Origin: Chromera velia
Taxonomy: Eukaryota; Sar; Chromeraceae
DNA: 30,932 nucleotides
Reading direction: 5' to 3'
Assembly (NCBI GenBank): GCA_018398765.1
Contig: JAHBMJ010001440.1
Coordinates: 1 to 30,932 of the forward strand
The notes under the pieces were generated by a model. It saw only the letters and a program-made list of their open reading frames with translations. It ran no database searches and was not told the origin of the DNA. Each line of letters starts with the position of its first letter. Positions within the stretch are counted from its first letter, which is position 1. The position numbers and the translations under genes are program-made. This document shows positions 30,922 through 30,932 of this stretch, piece after piece.

Positions 30922-30932
30922 AAGAAGAAGAA
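30640..30932 (+). repeat. (GAA)n/(GAG)n triplet array at the window end
   Basis: Nearly pure purine triplets, mixing GAG and GAA up to about 30840 and mostly GAA afterwards, run off the window. The long poly-Glu plus-strand frame is an artefact of the array. It lies immediately upstream of the LINE endonuclease start, so it may be part of the LINE 5' region or the insertion site. Confidence 0.92.

Overview
The window is nuclear DNA of a eukaryote. Genes are split by GT-AG introns of about 200-900 bases, GC is moderate, and long composite microsatellites fill the introns. Two divergent genes (desaturase at 19120-21659, PDZ protein at 22198-24779) start with a signal peptide followed by a transit-peptide-like stretch. 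In the PDZ protein a Phe follows the predicted signal cleavage site, as is typical of complex red-lineage plastids. This points to an alga with a secondary plastid. A chromerid such as Chromera velia fits best, but that is inference; no species-specific marker was read.

Layout. 1-720: AT-rich repeats and a possible LTR-element start running off the left edge. 720-4309 (minus): a three-exon Crinkler/RHS-like gene (coiled coil, P-loop NTPase, putative REase-fold nuclease) with two one-base frame breaks. 5194-7140 (plus): an intronless secreted C45-type Ntn hydrolase. 7141-10874: gene-poor, with an AT-rich island holding two MITE-like elements, one with a perfect 8-bp target duplication. 10875-13578 (minus): a four-exon TauD/TfdA-like Fe(II)/2-oxoglutarate dioxygenase with one frame break and a perfect inverted repeat of about 78-bp arms in intron 1. 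14316-16361 (plus): a DMT/YdcZ (DUF606)-like membrane transporter divergent from the dioxygenase; its second intron carries about 350 bp of (AATG)n. 16362-19119: gene-poor, with a three-copy tandem repeat and a second AT-rich island. 19120-21659 (minus): a four-exon plastid FAD4/Kua-type desaturase with all eight histidines; intron 2 carries about 500 bp of (GAAA)n. 22198-24779 (plus): a four-exon small plastid-targeted PDZ-like protein. 24780-27180: gene-poor. 27181-30610 (minus): a degenerate non-LTR retrotransposon with endonuclease and reverse transcriptase. The window ends in (GAA)n/(GAG)n.

Exon joins were worked out by eye from splice consensus, phase agreement and protein motif continuity. 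They are strong for the desaturase and PDZ genes, where every phase agrees. They are good but frame-broken for the dioxygenase and the Crinkler-like gene. One transporter junction is unresolved. The genes do not form one pathway. The clearest functional pair is the head-to-head desaturase and PDZ genes, both predicted to act in the plastid.
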